Source: Hericium rajendrae (Eukaryota; Basidiomycota; Agaricomycetes; Russulales; Hericiaceae). From it: a stretch of DNA of 64,000 nt. Each line of letters begins with the position of its first letter. The stretch's first letter is position 1. Shown here one piece after another: positions 11,856 through 21,928 of the stretch. The position numbers and the translations under genes are program-made. The DNA is taken from the NCBI GenBank assembly GCA_033439255.1, contig CM065890.1, forward strand, positions 1,240,001 through 1,304,000, given 5' to 3'. The notes below the pieces were generated by a model. It searched no databases. It was not told the DNA's origin and saw only the letters and a program-made list of their open reading frames with translations.

Positions 11856-12681
11856 CCATATGTGTGGTTCTTGCATTTTTTTTGCCGGGGTTGTGTGAGC
11901 AGGTATACAAATAATTTGGGCTCGTTTCTTGTCGCTTCGCAGCTACAGTTGCGAACCATCAGCGCTTCAGCTGCGGTATGCATTGGTGCGAATTTCAAGG
12001 CATGCTGTGCTTGGCGTGTACACTGCCGAAGCACGTATTCCGTAAGTCCGTTTTTGGTTCTGGACGGTCGCGGATCTCCCTGCGACGCTACTTGGAGCAA
12101 ACAAGTCCTGCCATGCACTGCGTCGATGTGCGTCGATGGCTAACCGGACTGTAGCCGGTTTCCAAATCCCTCTGCATCACCAGGTCGGCCGTTCGCTCGG
12201 CATTAGAGAGTTTTTGCATCGATCGGAATGGAATGACCCCATTCAAAACCTATGCTCCAATAGTGGCTTTTACGCGGGGCTTTCTAGGGTTAGATGGCTC
12301 CACCGTTCCATTCAAGCTTCCATTCCGGCGAATGCGAAAACTCTGTATCAAGAGCTTCTCATATGATGCTTCCAAGATGGCTTGGATCATGGAAATTTCC
12401 GCCGTCACGTCGAGTCTGCCATGTCAATGTCATTGACCTTGATCACAAGCGAATCTAGCTGATCAAGGTCATAAATTATTGGCTTGGCCAGAAGGTACAG
12501 TAAATACAATTTGTGTGCGTCGTGGACGCGTGGGTATGGTACGTGGATAGATTCTAAGTACTTACTTGCTAAACAATCACTATGCTACATGGATGAATAC
12601 ACTTTCCTCGCCGTCTTGACCTGGGGAACCAGAGAGATGGCTGGAAAGAACCTGCCAAAACTGCGCTGGCCGTCCGCCCTC
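11856..12681. other. intergenic with a dispersed repeat copy
   Basis: This is the 3' side of the multicopper oxidase and of the convergent minus-strand gene. Apart from the 120-base repeat listed separately I see no gene. Confidence 0.5.
12225..12344. repeat. 120-bp dispersed repeat, copy 1
   Basis: This segment recurs at 40261-40380 in the same orientation, with about 15 mismatches over 120 bases by hand alignment and no gaps. It begins GGAATGGAATGA and carries TTCCATTC...TTCCATTCCGG near its right end, so the left end is roughly inverted relative to the right. That suggests a small foldback or MITE-like element. No clear target-site duplication could be assigned. Confidence 0.7.
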
Positions 12682-13526
12682 CTACCGAAGGCTGCGCAGC
12701 GCATGCAGCACCTCGCCAAAGTCCTCCTCCGCCCACCGCTTGCCATTCTGCTCCCGCATCCACAAAGGCCGCGACGCCGCCTCCTCGCAAACGACAGGCC
12801 TCGGGCCGGATGCGGGCTGCTCCCCGAGTCCCTCCCGTCGCGCCGCATTCTTCTCGGACTCCTGCTCCAGATGCACGCGGAATGCAATCTCCTCCGTAGG
12901 CTCATCCTCGTCCCCGCTGCTGTCGCTGTTGCTGTACGCGCTGCCGCGATATACGAGCGCGGGCGGGACGGACGGCCGAGGTGCCGCCGGAGCTTGCTGA
13001 GGTTCTGGCGCCGCATTTCGTGGGGTGGCGGCGGGCCGCACGGCGAGAGGGGCGAGATCACGTCGGGGGAGAGCGGGCCCGCGGGCGAGGTGAGCATCGC
13101 GAGGTCCAGCGGTGCGGCCTTGGCGCGGGGCGAGGGTGCTGGGTCGAGGACGGGCACGGGGATGGTGGGGAGTGGGCGGAAGTAGAGAGAAGCAGGCGTG
13201 GATAATGTGGAGTTCGGGCGCGAGGGCGGTAGGGGTGTGTGCGGGCGAGAGGACGGGCTGGGACTGAGTGGGGATGGTTGTGGCGTCGGCGGCACGGGCA
13301 GCGGGCGAGGCCTGAATGAAGTGGTCGAGGGCATGCGGTGCGGTCCATTCATTGGATTTTCTGAATAGGTCGGGGGGCGCGAGCGCAAATCAGATGTGGA
13401 AGAAGAGGGAGAGGGATAGGACGAGGAGGAAGGCGTGCTGCAACGCGAGCCCAGACGATCATGAATAATGCGTGCATAGGGGCCGGAGACAGGTGCTGAG
13501 TTGGGTCCGCGTCCATCGAATGCCAT
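12682..13526 (-). CDS. Pro/Ser-rich hypothetical protein with an apparent frameshift
   Basis: The N-terminal frame (from MAFDGRGPNSAPVSG) is Ser/Pro-rich for about 170 residues with low-complexity blocks (PPTPQPSPLSPSPSSRP), then EMRRQNLSKLRRHLG. The natural continuation, PSVPPALVYRGSAYSNS and an acidic segment (SSGDEDEPTEE), lies in another frame and ends in GKRWAEEDFGEVLHALRSLR, a conserved-looking tail that I associate with a family of fungal hypothetical proteins. The switch falls at about 12971-12985 in a GC-rich run; one added base would reconcile the frames. This may be a sequencing error, a real frameshift or an unusual splice. The start is the first ATG before the Pro-rich tract; the frame is open further upstream to 13721, so an earlier start is possible. 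Function unknown; probably cytosolic or nuclear. Confidence 0.6.
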
Positions 13527-14880
13527 GGTATCCAACGTGTCAGCAGTATCAGTAGAGAGCACGCTCGCTACCAGGATTGTCAGAGCGTGGGTTGTGAATG
13601 AAGGACACGTTCTGACCGAGGCGATGGGGAAGTTGCTTCCGGCGCGTTTCATATAAGTACTCGCAAGTGCTGATCTTAAACTGAGCCGCATGTCCGGGCT
13701 GTCATCGGACTTCTCGAACAACCATCACAGGTGTGCAAGATTGCAGGTCGATCCGAGCCCTACTGTACGTACTGTGGGGTCTTGAAAGATTGCATCTCAT
13801 TAAGGATTAGAACTCAGATCAACCAGTCGACCTTGGAATTGGACGGAACGCTTGCCTTTCAAATTGCATCGACTTGGCGTAGTCTAAGTCACCGATCTCC
13901 GTTCCAGCACGAAACTTAGAAAGTCCCTTTCCAGTGACGCCCGGCGTACTGCGCCTCCGTTGCAATTCACAGCTTTGAGTCGAAAGCGGCTTTTGCGGAT
14001 TATCCGTTGTTTTACACAAGTCTCGGCTGAGCTTGCAATCATCGTTGATCGTTGCACGAAACAACCGAGGTACGCAACCGATGGCAAAGCGAAAAAGCTG
14101 CGGGATGGTCGTAACCAGATAAGGCCATTGTACGTCTTATGCCGACTTCTAACATGAGGCGGCGGCAACCCTGCAGCGGTCTTGGAGCCCGCGTTGCATA
14201 TCGCTATTTGAACATCAGTAGGTACCGCTGGGGTAGGATCGTGTCGGGCGACATACCCGGCGCCTTCTTCGGACACAACTTTTGAAGAACCACAAGGCTG
14301 GGGAGATATTGCCAGTCCGCGGCGCATGTATTGAGCAATGTGAAGTGAGCAGTGCAACTTGGAAAACGACGAGTGTCAGCAGGTGTCATAGGAACTTTTT
14401 GCAGACCCGTGAGATTGTCCTTCGTGCCGTCCCTCAGCTGCATGTCACGGCCCTGAATGCAAATCAGCAACAAATCAAATAAATGTCTATGGGAAGTATC
14501 AAGCGTGAGTCTTTGTCTTGTCCCAGTACAAATCGCATTATCTGCCATTCTTGGCAGGTCTCTACGCTATAGCATATTGGTGGACTGCGGTCTTCATGCC
14601 CACTCTCGCTGGTGCGCAAGATGTGCCCGTAACCACGGACTCGACTAAGCATTCTTCCTTTCGATAGATCAAAGTTAGTATGCCTCGAACAAATCGACCA
14701 TGGAGGGATGATGGCCATTACGTACATACGTGATGACTTGGTGTAATGTAATGGAAAGGGCACGAGACCCTATGGTCTAGGCGCATGCATTCAGCAGCGC
14801 AGGGTAAATGAGAGACGTTGACGACGGGAGACACATACAACAGTGAACTGGAGAGCTCGCCGTGCGCGCCGTCGAACCTC
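13527..14880. other. intergenic, no gene supported
   Basis: About 1.35 kb between two minus-strand genes. It contains the promoter of the Pro/Ser-rich gene and the 3' flank of the hydrolase gene. The small reading frames are unlike proteins and were not accepted. Confidence 0.45.
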
Positions 14881-15696
14881 TCAAACGCCAATCTTGTCCA
14901 ACCATTGTGCGATCTTGACGAAGACATCCTGACCTTCCAACGCTTCGACCTCAATTTTCGCAACAGAAGGGGCTACGGCTCTTCCAAGACGGTTTGCCGT
15001 GATGAGATTTTGCCATTCGTGCCGAGTGGCAACAAGAGCGATGGGAAATTTTGGTTCAAAGTCAAACTCATCGAGGGGAGTCGGTAGCAGGGCCTTGGCC
15101 ACGGAGGCATTGGTGAGCGGTGGTGACATCAAAACAAGTCCTGATGCCGGGTTTGATGATATGTACGTCTGTGTGATGATAGCGCCCGGACCCGACGAAA
15201 ATATGATAGGTGGGAATGGGCCCGCTGACGCGGACGCGAGACGAAGATGCGAAGTAAGTTCTGAGGCGAATATCAGACGATTGACGAACTTCGGCTGGGT
15301 GAGATTTAGAGACGTACCATTTTCAAAATGCCGCACCAAGCCTTGCGATGTTCGGAGTGCCTCAGAGTCGTGACGTGGCTGAGAAAGATCAATGTCCAGG
15401 CATGTGTACCCCGCCTCCACGAACATGGAGGATAAGTCATGCAATCTTTCGCCGCGAGTTTCCTCAGCTTCAACACATGGTTTTGATAGATGCATGAGGT
15501 GATCTCACCCCTTTGTCGACTTGGGTTCCCATCCTGACGCAGAAACGAATGCCAGGGGAGTGGGCACCTGGCGTGGGGCATTGCTCGGAGGTTCGCGAAG
15601 CAAGAAACTGCCCGTTGATTGCAGCCTGAGTTGACTCCTCCGACAGACAGAACTTGCATAAGGTGTCCTTAGACTGCGACCGAGTAGACCCAGCAT
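14881..15696 (-). CDS. alpha/beta-hydrolase-like protein, probably mitochondrial
   Basis: Exon 1 starts MLGLLGRSLRTPYASS and has an Arg/Ser-rich, acid-poor leader typical of mitochondrial import. The second part reads AGYTCLDIDLSQP, then IIFSSGPGAIITQTYI, SNPASGLVLMSPP and a C-terminal FEPKFPIALVATRHEW block, ending in QWLDKIGV. This is the layout of a small alpha/beta-hydrolase fold protein, with Ser in the SSGPGA turn as the candidate nucleophile; the usual GxSxG is not clear. An intron of roughly 30-40 bases lies near 15470-15505 (donor GTGAGATC), but the two frames do not join perfectly with the sites I can see, so that junction is uncertain. A 24-base GTACGT...CAG stretch is probably coding. 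Substrate unknown. Confidence 0.6.
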
Positions 15697-16382
15697 ACTG
15701 TCCGTCGAGGAGACTCGATTGAACTGCGGAGACAGATAGTGGTCGGTTCACTCGATGCCGAAAATGAAATGGAGACTCACTTAGAACGTATGATTAATCC
15801 GCAGGAATGCTAAGAGTCTTCAAGTAAGAACGGGGAGCTGCTGAAAAAAAGAGTAGCTCAATACAGTTCATGCAGTGTCAGGACACGGCGAAAAGCCAGC
15901 GAAACCCGATGCGAGGAGTTGAAAAGCTATATGTCTGGCTTACTGTGATTTTCTAGGACTATAAATCCTATGTGATGTGCTTCAAGATGGTATAGAAGCT
16001 CGCAATAGCTTCCGCGAAGTTGTAGGGAAATAGCAACTGGTTGAAGGACCTCATGAAATGCAAGGGCCCGGGCGGGCGGAGCGTTCGCACTTTCGGCGTT
16101 AACAGGCGTCAACGTGACCGTGTGCAGCACAGCCACACTTTCCGACGCGTCCCACCGGTTGATCTCATTCACGTCCGCAGATATTGCCTCTTCTGTCCTC
16201 GATATAAATTCTGCATAATGTACTCGTATTTCGTTCTTCCTGTGCATGACTACTGTGCATGATTTCATCCTAGCCTATCTTCCAGCATGGCGAGACGTGG
16301 CCCCTTCAGGGAGACCTGGGAGAGTACGAGGCGCACTTTCGGTTCCAACCCCAAAGCCGCCAAGCCATCTCAGAGCCCCGAG
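15697..16382. other. intergenic, no gene seen
   Basis: This covers the promoter of the hydrolase gene and unassigned sequence with no recognisable reading frame. Confidence 0.45.
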
Positions 16383-16526
16383 TTATACTCTCCACATCTG
16401 GGCTGGGACCGCCGTTGCACCTCGCGTAGACCATGACGTCGCTAGCACCGGGCGCAAGAGGGGAGTTGAACTCGGAAAAGGGACGGGGTAATGGTTTGGC
16501 GTATGTCCTGCATTCCAGTTCGACAT
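16383..16526 (-). pseudogene. fragment of Pro-rich family gene (P1)
   Basis: The frame starts MSNWNAGHTPNHYPVPF, almost the same as MSNWNAGHTPYHNPIPL at 44766 on the other strand 28 kb away. The 20 or so bases before the ATG also resemble each other. The frame stops after 47 residues and no downstream part of the family (acidic middle or Cys/Trp end) is recognisable, so this is a truncated or decayed dispersed copy of the family clustered at 44-55 kb. Confidence 0.55.
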
Positions 16527-16841
16527 GCTTTGTATCGACTTCGGTGTGATGACTGGGAGCGATGCTGGGCACTGAAGAAGCCGAAGGGAGAAATTCACGA
16601 TTTTGTAGGGAGTTGCGGGGGACACGATCCGTGCTTTGGCCTCTACTATCGCTACTCCAAATATACAAAGTCGTAAAATTACATACCTGTCTCAACTTTG
16701 GGCCGTCTTGCATGGGGTTCAAGAGTAAGGCCGCCTGGTGTCATCCATTGGAGGTATAACCAGAACAAGAGCCGCTTGTGCGCGGCTGGCTGCTTTAACG
16801 GATTAGAGAGCGACCGATAGATCAACAAACCGAAGATAGGC

Positions 16842-17926
16842 CTATGCGCTTGACCCGCTCGCTCTGCGTGGAGAGCGCGATGGCATCGTGGACGGGTCCA
16901 GTGTAGCGGGTTTCCGCTTGGACCTCGCATGTAGAGATAAGATCAAGAGAGTCATCAACGATGATTGCCTCCAGCCTGTGGCCGTCATGCTGGAGCGAAC
17001 TTTGGGAGTAGGTGAGCGATCTCGGGTCATTGACTTGGTGGTGAGATCGTCGCTTGTCCGATCAGAAAGTGGAAGATCTGGCTGCCCTCCAAGACTTCGC
17101 TGATGCCCCAGGCCGACGATCCATCGGTAAAAGTCAAGGTGTTCAAAAAACGCATTTCTTTGTTGAGCGTGCGAGTCATGGCCTCCGCGCCGGCTAGTAG
17201 GAAGGCTTTCTGTTTTCAGACATGCAGCAGCAGGGATGGTCGGCGATGACGGTGCGCACCTTCAGCCTCCCGCATCACAAGACGTACAATCCGTCCGTCG
17301 GGCAGCACATGAACGCCTTTTCCGCGGAACCATACGGAGATGACTTGCGTTTCAGGATCGCCAAGATCTCAGGCAGGCCATGCGCGACGCGGCGAAAGAA
17401 TCGGAAGGGCGATGGTAGGCGGACACGCCTCGTCCGCTCGAGAAACCCAATATGGGCATGTTTGTCGTATTGCTATCTCTTCCTGACCACGTAGAAGGCC
17501 GATATGCGCGTGAACATCGAGCTTTGTGTTAGCATCGAGGAAAGACGTGGCCTGTCAAAGCTGGTCCTACCTCATATAAATCCGTCACCTACACATTGTG
17601 CTTCCTTCTTTCCGCGGTTCTTCCGCCTACCATTCAAGTAATCTGACAAAGCCAGCGGCTGTCAATGCGCCCATCAGCGCCAGAGCGGCAGTTGTGACGA
17701 AAAGCCAGAAAAAACGCGTACGCGGCTGGAGGTCATCTGTCCTCCTGCTGCCTACCCGGATCGCCACATCTCCTCGTGACCTACACTCTCCATGCGTCTC
17801 ACATCGGCCCTGTTCCAATCCTGGATTTTTGGGATCGGGTATGGCAACTGGCGAAATTGAGAAAAGGTCTCTGGATGCAGTATAGAGCGTTTGTGACATT
17901 CGAAGAGCGAGCGGACGTGACGACAA
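16842..17926 (-). other. possible multi-exon gene, not recognised
   Basis: Several protein-like stretches lie on the minus strand: a 99-residue frame at 17627-17926 with a hydrophobic segment near its end (FFWLFVTTAALALMGAL), a stretch giving PFRFFRRVAHGLPEILAILK near 17350-17420, and EMRFLNTLTFTDGSSAWG near 17110-17170. I could not join them into a reliable model or name a family. It may be a membrane-anchored protein gene or a decayed one. The beta-glucosidase gene starts 176 bases beyond on the other strand. Confidence 0.3.
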
Positions 17927-18046
17927 GCCGCTCTACAATTTTTTTTTTAAAGTAAAAAAAAAAAAGGACGTGACGGCAAGCAATGTTCGATGCAAGAAGT
18001 TGATCAGAGTAGAGGATGTGCCGGCAGCACCATGTGAGTGAATACT

Positions 18047-18052
18047 TATATA
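18047..18052 (+). promoter_or_regulatory. TATA box of the GH3 gene
   Basis: TATATA lies 50 bases before the beta-glucosidase ATG, in a position expected for a fungal core promoter. Confidence 0.6.
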
Positions 18053-18101
18053 GCCCACGAGCTCGCCATGCACGTCTATCCCCCGTCTCCTGCCCCGCAA
18101 A

Positions 18102-21100
18102 ATGAGAGCCGTCGTCGCTCTCGCCTTGTCGGCGTCGGCGCTGCTCGCGTCCGCCGATGTCATCACCCGCGTCCCCGACGCCGCGCCACCCGGCTTCGAG
18201 GAATGGATTTCGCCGATCGTGGTCCCCGCTAAGCCCGTCGCAGGAGACGCCGACTGGCGCGATGCCGTCCAGCGCGCGCGCACCTTCGTCAAAGGACTCT
18301 CGCTCGACGAGAAGGTCAATCTCACGACGGGCGTGGGAACGAACGGACGATGCGTCGGGAACACGGGCGAGGTAACCAGACTCAAGTTCCCCGGCATCTG
18401 TCTGCAGGACTCGCCGCTGGGTGTACGCTTCACCGACTTTGCGAGCGCTTTGTATGTCCCATTTTTCTATGTGTCCGGTAGCGTCTGACCTTTCTGCAGC
18501 CCCGCTGGAATCAATGTCGCGACTACCTGGGACAAGGATCTCATCTACCAGCGTGGGGTGGCTATGGGCTCTGAGCACCGCGGCAAGGGCGTCAACGTGC
18601 AGCTCGGGCCCATGACCAATATGGGCCGCGTCGCCGCAGGCGGGCGTAACTGGGAGGGTTTCGGTGCGGACCCATTCCTCAGCGGCGTCGCGACCGCACA
18701 GACAGTGAAGGGCATGCAGAGCACGGGAGTGATCGCAAGCGTAAAACATTAGTGCGTCTTCCTCAGCCACGCGTTGAGGTGGAATTGACGCGTCTTTCAG
18801 TGTCGGGAACGAACAAGAACACTTCCGCGGTGGTTCTGAGGCTTCGCAAGTGTATAGCTCGAACATCGATGACAGAACCATGCACGAACTCTACTCCTGG
18901 CCCTTCGCCGAGGCCATCCAAGCTGGCGTTGGCTCCGTAATGTGCTCGTATAACTACGTCAACCAGACCCAGACTTGCCAGAATTCCAAGTTGCTGAATG
19001 GGATTCTCAAGGTACATTCTGCCAATACTGTTCCTCGATGACTGCTAACAATGTTGATCGCAGGAAGAGCTTGACTTCCAAGGCTTCGTTGTGTCCGACT
19101 GGGCAGCTATGATCAACGGCGTGCAGACAGCCCTGGCAGGCTCAGACATGAACATGCCTGGCTTCTTCGCATACGGCGATCCTGTTGAGCCCAATCCTGA
19201 CAACACAACGTTCTCGTACGCGCCTCGCCCATAACTTTGCAACAATTAACTGATCTTGATGCACAGTTGGTGGGGTTCTGCCCTCATCGAATCCGTGCGC
19301 AATGGTTCCGTCCCTGAAGCGCGCGTCGACGATATGGTGACGCGCACGATGGCCGCATACTATAAAATGAACCAGGACGACCCGTCGTACCCGGCGACGA
19401 ACTTCTATTCGAACTCGGAAGACACGTACGTCGATGGCGTGCTCGTCAATGAGCATGTGAAGTGAGTCATCAGTCATGTTCTTCCGCCTAGCGAAGGCAG
19501 CTGAACGCGAAACGTAGCGTGCAAGCCGACCATTATAAACTCATCCGCGAGATTGGCTCTGCGAGCACAGTGCTGCTCAAGAACACGCATGATGCGCTGC
19601 CTCTCAGCACCAAAAACATCAAGCGTAAATGGTCTTTATGCTTCGAGCTTTATCGTGCTCACTGCGTCCTCAGGTCTCGCGATTCTTGGATCTGACGCTG
19701 GACCAAACCCAGATGGACCCAACGGTTGCAGCGAGTAGGTCAAAAGTAACATTAACTATCTTTAGCTGACGTCTCGGAAGTCGTGGATGCGACCAGGGTA
19801 CGCTCGCGATGGGCTGGGGATCTGGATCAGTCAATGTATGCCTCTCAAACCATTCAGTTGTCTCATTCTTCTCTCACACCCATGTAGTTCCCGTATCTCA
19901 TCGATCCGCTTTCCGCGATCACCAATTTTGTGCGCGGCCAAGCGCCAACGACGGTGATTGAGGGGATTTTGAGCGATTTCAACTATGCCCAGGTTACGAG
20001 CGTCGCGACCCAGGCCGACACGTGTCTCGTCTTTGCGAATGCCGACTCTGGTGAAGGTGTGTACCTTCTCAAGCCTGCGTTTGACCCTGAGAACTGACTC
20101 AGCACAGGTTACATCACTGTCGACAACAATGCCGGAGATCGACAGAACCTGACGCTCTGGCACGGAGGAGATGAACTTATCCAGACGACAGCCGCGAGCT
20201 GTGCCAACACGATCGTTGTTCTGCATGCTGTTGGCCCCGTACTGGTAGAAGCGTGGATTGACCATCCGAATGTCACGGCCGTCCTCAGCGCAGCGCTGCC
20301 TGGGCAGGAGTCGGGTAACGCGATTGTGGACGTGCTGTTTGGTGGCGTTAGCCCGAGCGCGCGTCTGCCTTACACGATCGCAAAGAGCAGGAGTGACTAC
20401 CCCGCGGACGTGCTGTATACATCCTCGGATAAGGTACCGCAGATCACCTACGAAGAAGCCTTGGACATTGATTACAGGTGCGTGCCTCTGTCTCTACTTT
20501 TTCGGAATTGAAGATTGAACGAGGCGGGATAAATATGACAGGCATTTCGACGCGAACAACATCGAGCCACGCTTCGAGTTCGGGTTTGGCCTCAGCTACA
20601 CGACCTTCCAGTATAACGGGTTGAACATCCATCCTGGCGACCTCACAAAGCGAAGCGTGTCCCGATCACTGCCTAGAGGGCATCCTCGACGGGCTGGCAG
20701 CGACTCGCTCAGCCCTTCTGTCACTCCTTCAGAATCATCCAGCGCCATCAGCAGCCTGGTGTCGAGCGGGACGGCCACCCGCTCGGCCTCCGATGTCTCT
20801 TCAGTTGTTTCTATCACCTCTTCATCCCCGCTGTTTGGGACGTCTAGTGCGGCGTCGGCGTCGGCCACATCCCACCTTTCTAACGCCACCTCTGTCGCCA
20901 GCGGAACCTCCGTCGCCAGCGGAACCTCTATCGCCAGCGAAACCTCTATCGTCAGCACGTCGCTGTCCGCTAACGCGACGTCTATCGTCAGCACTACCTC
21001 CGTCGCGTCCAACGCCACGTCGCTCCCTCTGCCCTCGAACTCGAGCACCCCCACCAGCTCCGCGCCGCCTGTCATCTCGTCGCCGGCCCAAACCTCGCCC

Positions 21101-21493
21101 GGTGGGCCCTCCGATCTCTTTGACACGATCTGGACCGCGACGTTCGGCGTCACGAACACGGGCAAGGTCGCGGGCCACGAGGTTGCGCAGCTCTACCTGC
21201 GCTTCCCGGACAGCACGCACTCGCCGGTGCGCGTCCTGCGCGGGTTCGAGCGCGTGCTAATTCAGCCGGGCCAGACGAGCATCGTGAAGATCCCGCTCCG
21301 GAGGAAGGACTTGAGTATCTGGTGAGTCCGCTTTGTCCTCTGATCTGTGAAGAAATGCTGAGGCGCGTTGTTCCGTAGGGATGTCGTGAAGCAGAAGTGG
21401 GTCGTGCCGTCTGGCGCGTTCACGCTTGAAGTCGGCAGCTCGTCTCGCAAGATCCACCTCACGGGAACATTTGTGCCGTCGCAGGCGCCCTGA
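18102..21493 (+). CDS. secreted GH3 beta-glucosidase with Ser/Thr-rich insertion
   Basis: This glycoside hydrolase family 3 enzyme cleaves cellobiose and short glucans to glucose outside the cell. The signal peptide is [20 protein letters not shown]. The catalytic barrel holds [66 protein letters not shown] and [10 protein letters not shown], where the Asp is the nucleophile. The second domain has [13 protein letters not shown] and [16 protein letters not shown]. The C-terminal fibronectin-III-like domain ([34 protein letters not shown]) ends in FVPSQAP. Between [15 protein letters not shown] and that domain sits about 160 residues of Ser/Thr/Ala-rich sequence, probably heavily O-glycosylated. 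About eleven introns are needed; all joins I checked keep frame. Confidence 0.93.
20888..20959 (+). repeat. 18-bp tandem repeat in the GH3 Ser/Thr region
   Basis: Four units of 18 bases (ACCTCTGTCGCCAGCGGA and variants, the last diverged) encode T-S-V/I-A-S-G-like hexapeptides. They are in frame with the protein and look like a young in-frame minisatellite extending the mucin-like stretch. Confidence 0.85.
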
Positions 21494-21928
21494 TACCATT
21501 CACCATCCCTGCCTTTTCTCCTGATCATAGAAATTTGACTGTAGAAAACACGGCATTTGAAAGGAGACAACAGTGAGAGATGCAATTCTCACCTCGGACT
21601 CGATGTTTCGTTTTGGATACCGAACTTCTGACGCTCATTGTGCGATATTGAATACCCTTTTTCTTGCTACCCGGCTTACCGTACTTGCTGTCTGTTTGTC
21701 CTCTTATCGTGTCGCTCTGCGGCATTGTACTACTGTCGTTTCCTTGGGCTTAGATGCAGCAATACATCCGCTCTTTGAGTCTTCTGACATGCACGAAGAC
21801 ACTGTTTTGGATGGCATTTGTGCTTGACGGGCTCCATCGAAACGTATTGATTGAGCTGAGGCCGTCTATGGTACAATTTCGTACAACATCTACGAGTACA
21901 AGTCTTCTACAGTGTGGTACTCAATGAC
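21494..21928. other. convergent 3' region, GH3 and GMC
   Basis: The 3' ends of two convergent genes meet here. No gene or repeat seen. Confidence 0.5.

Noticed and set aside
12484-13205. A 233-codon plus-strand frame opposite the Pro/Ser-rich gene
   Set aside because: Antisense shadow of a GC-rich Ser/Pro tract with no family likeness.
17935-17966. T-run/A-run pair as a functional terminator or poly(A) relic
   Set aside because: A simple homopolymer pair near the candidate gene start; no target-site duplication or coding neighbour supports retroposition.
20596-21165. A 189-codon minus-strand frame opposite the GH3 Ser/Thr region
   Set aside because: It mirrors the repeated Ser/Thr codons and has no independent support.
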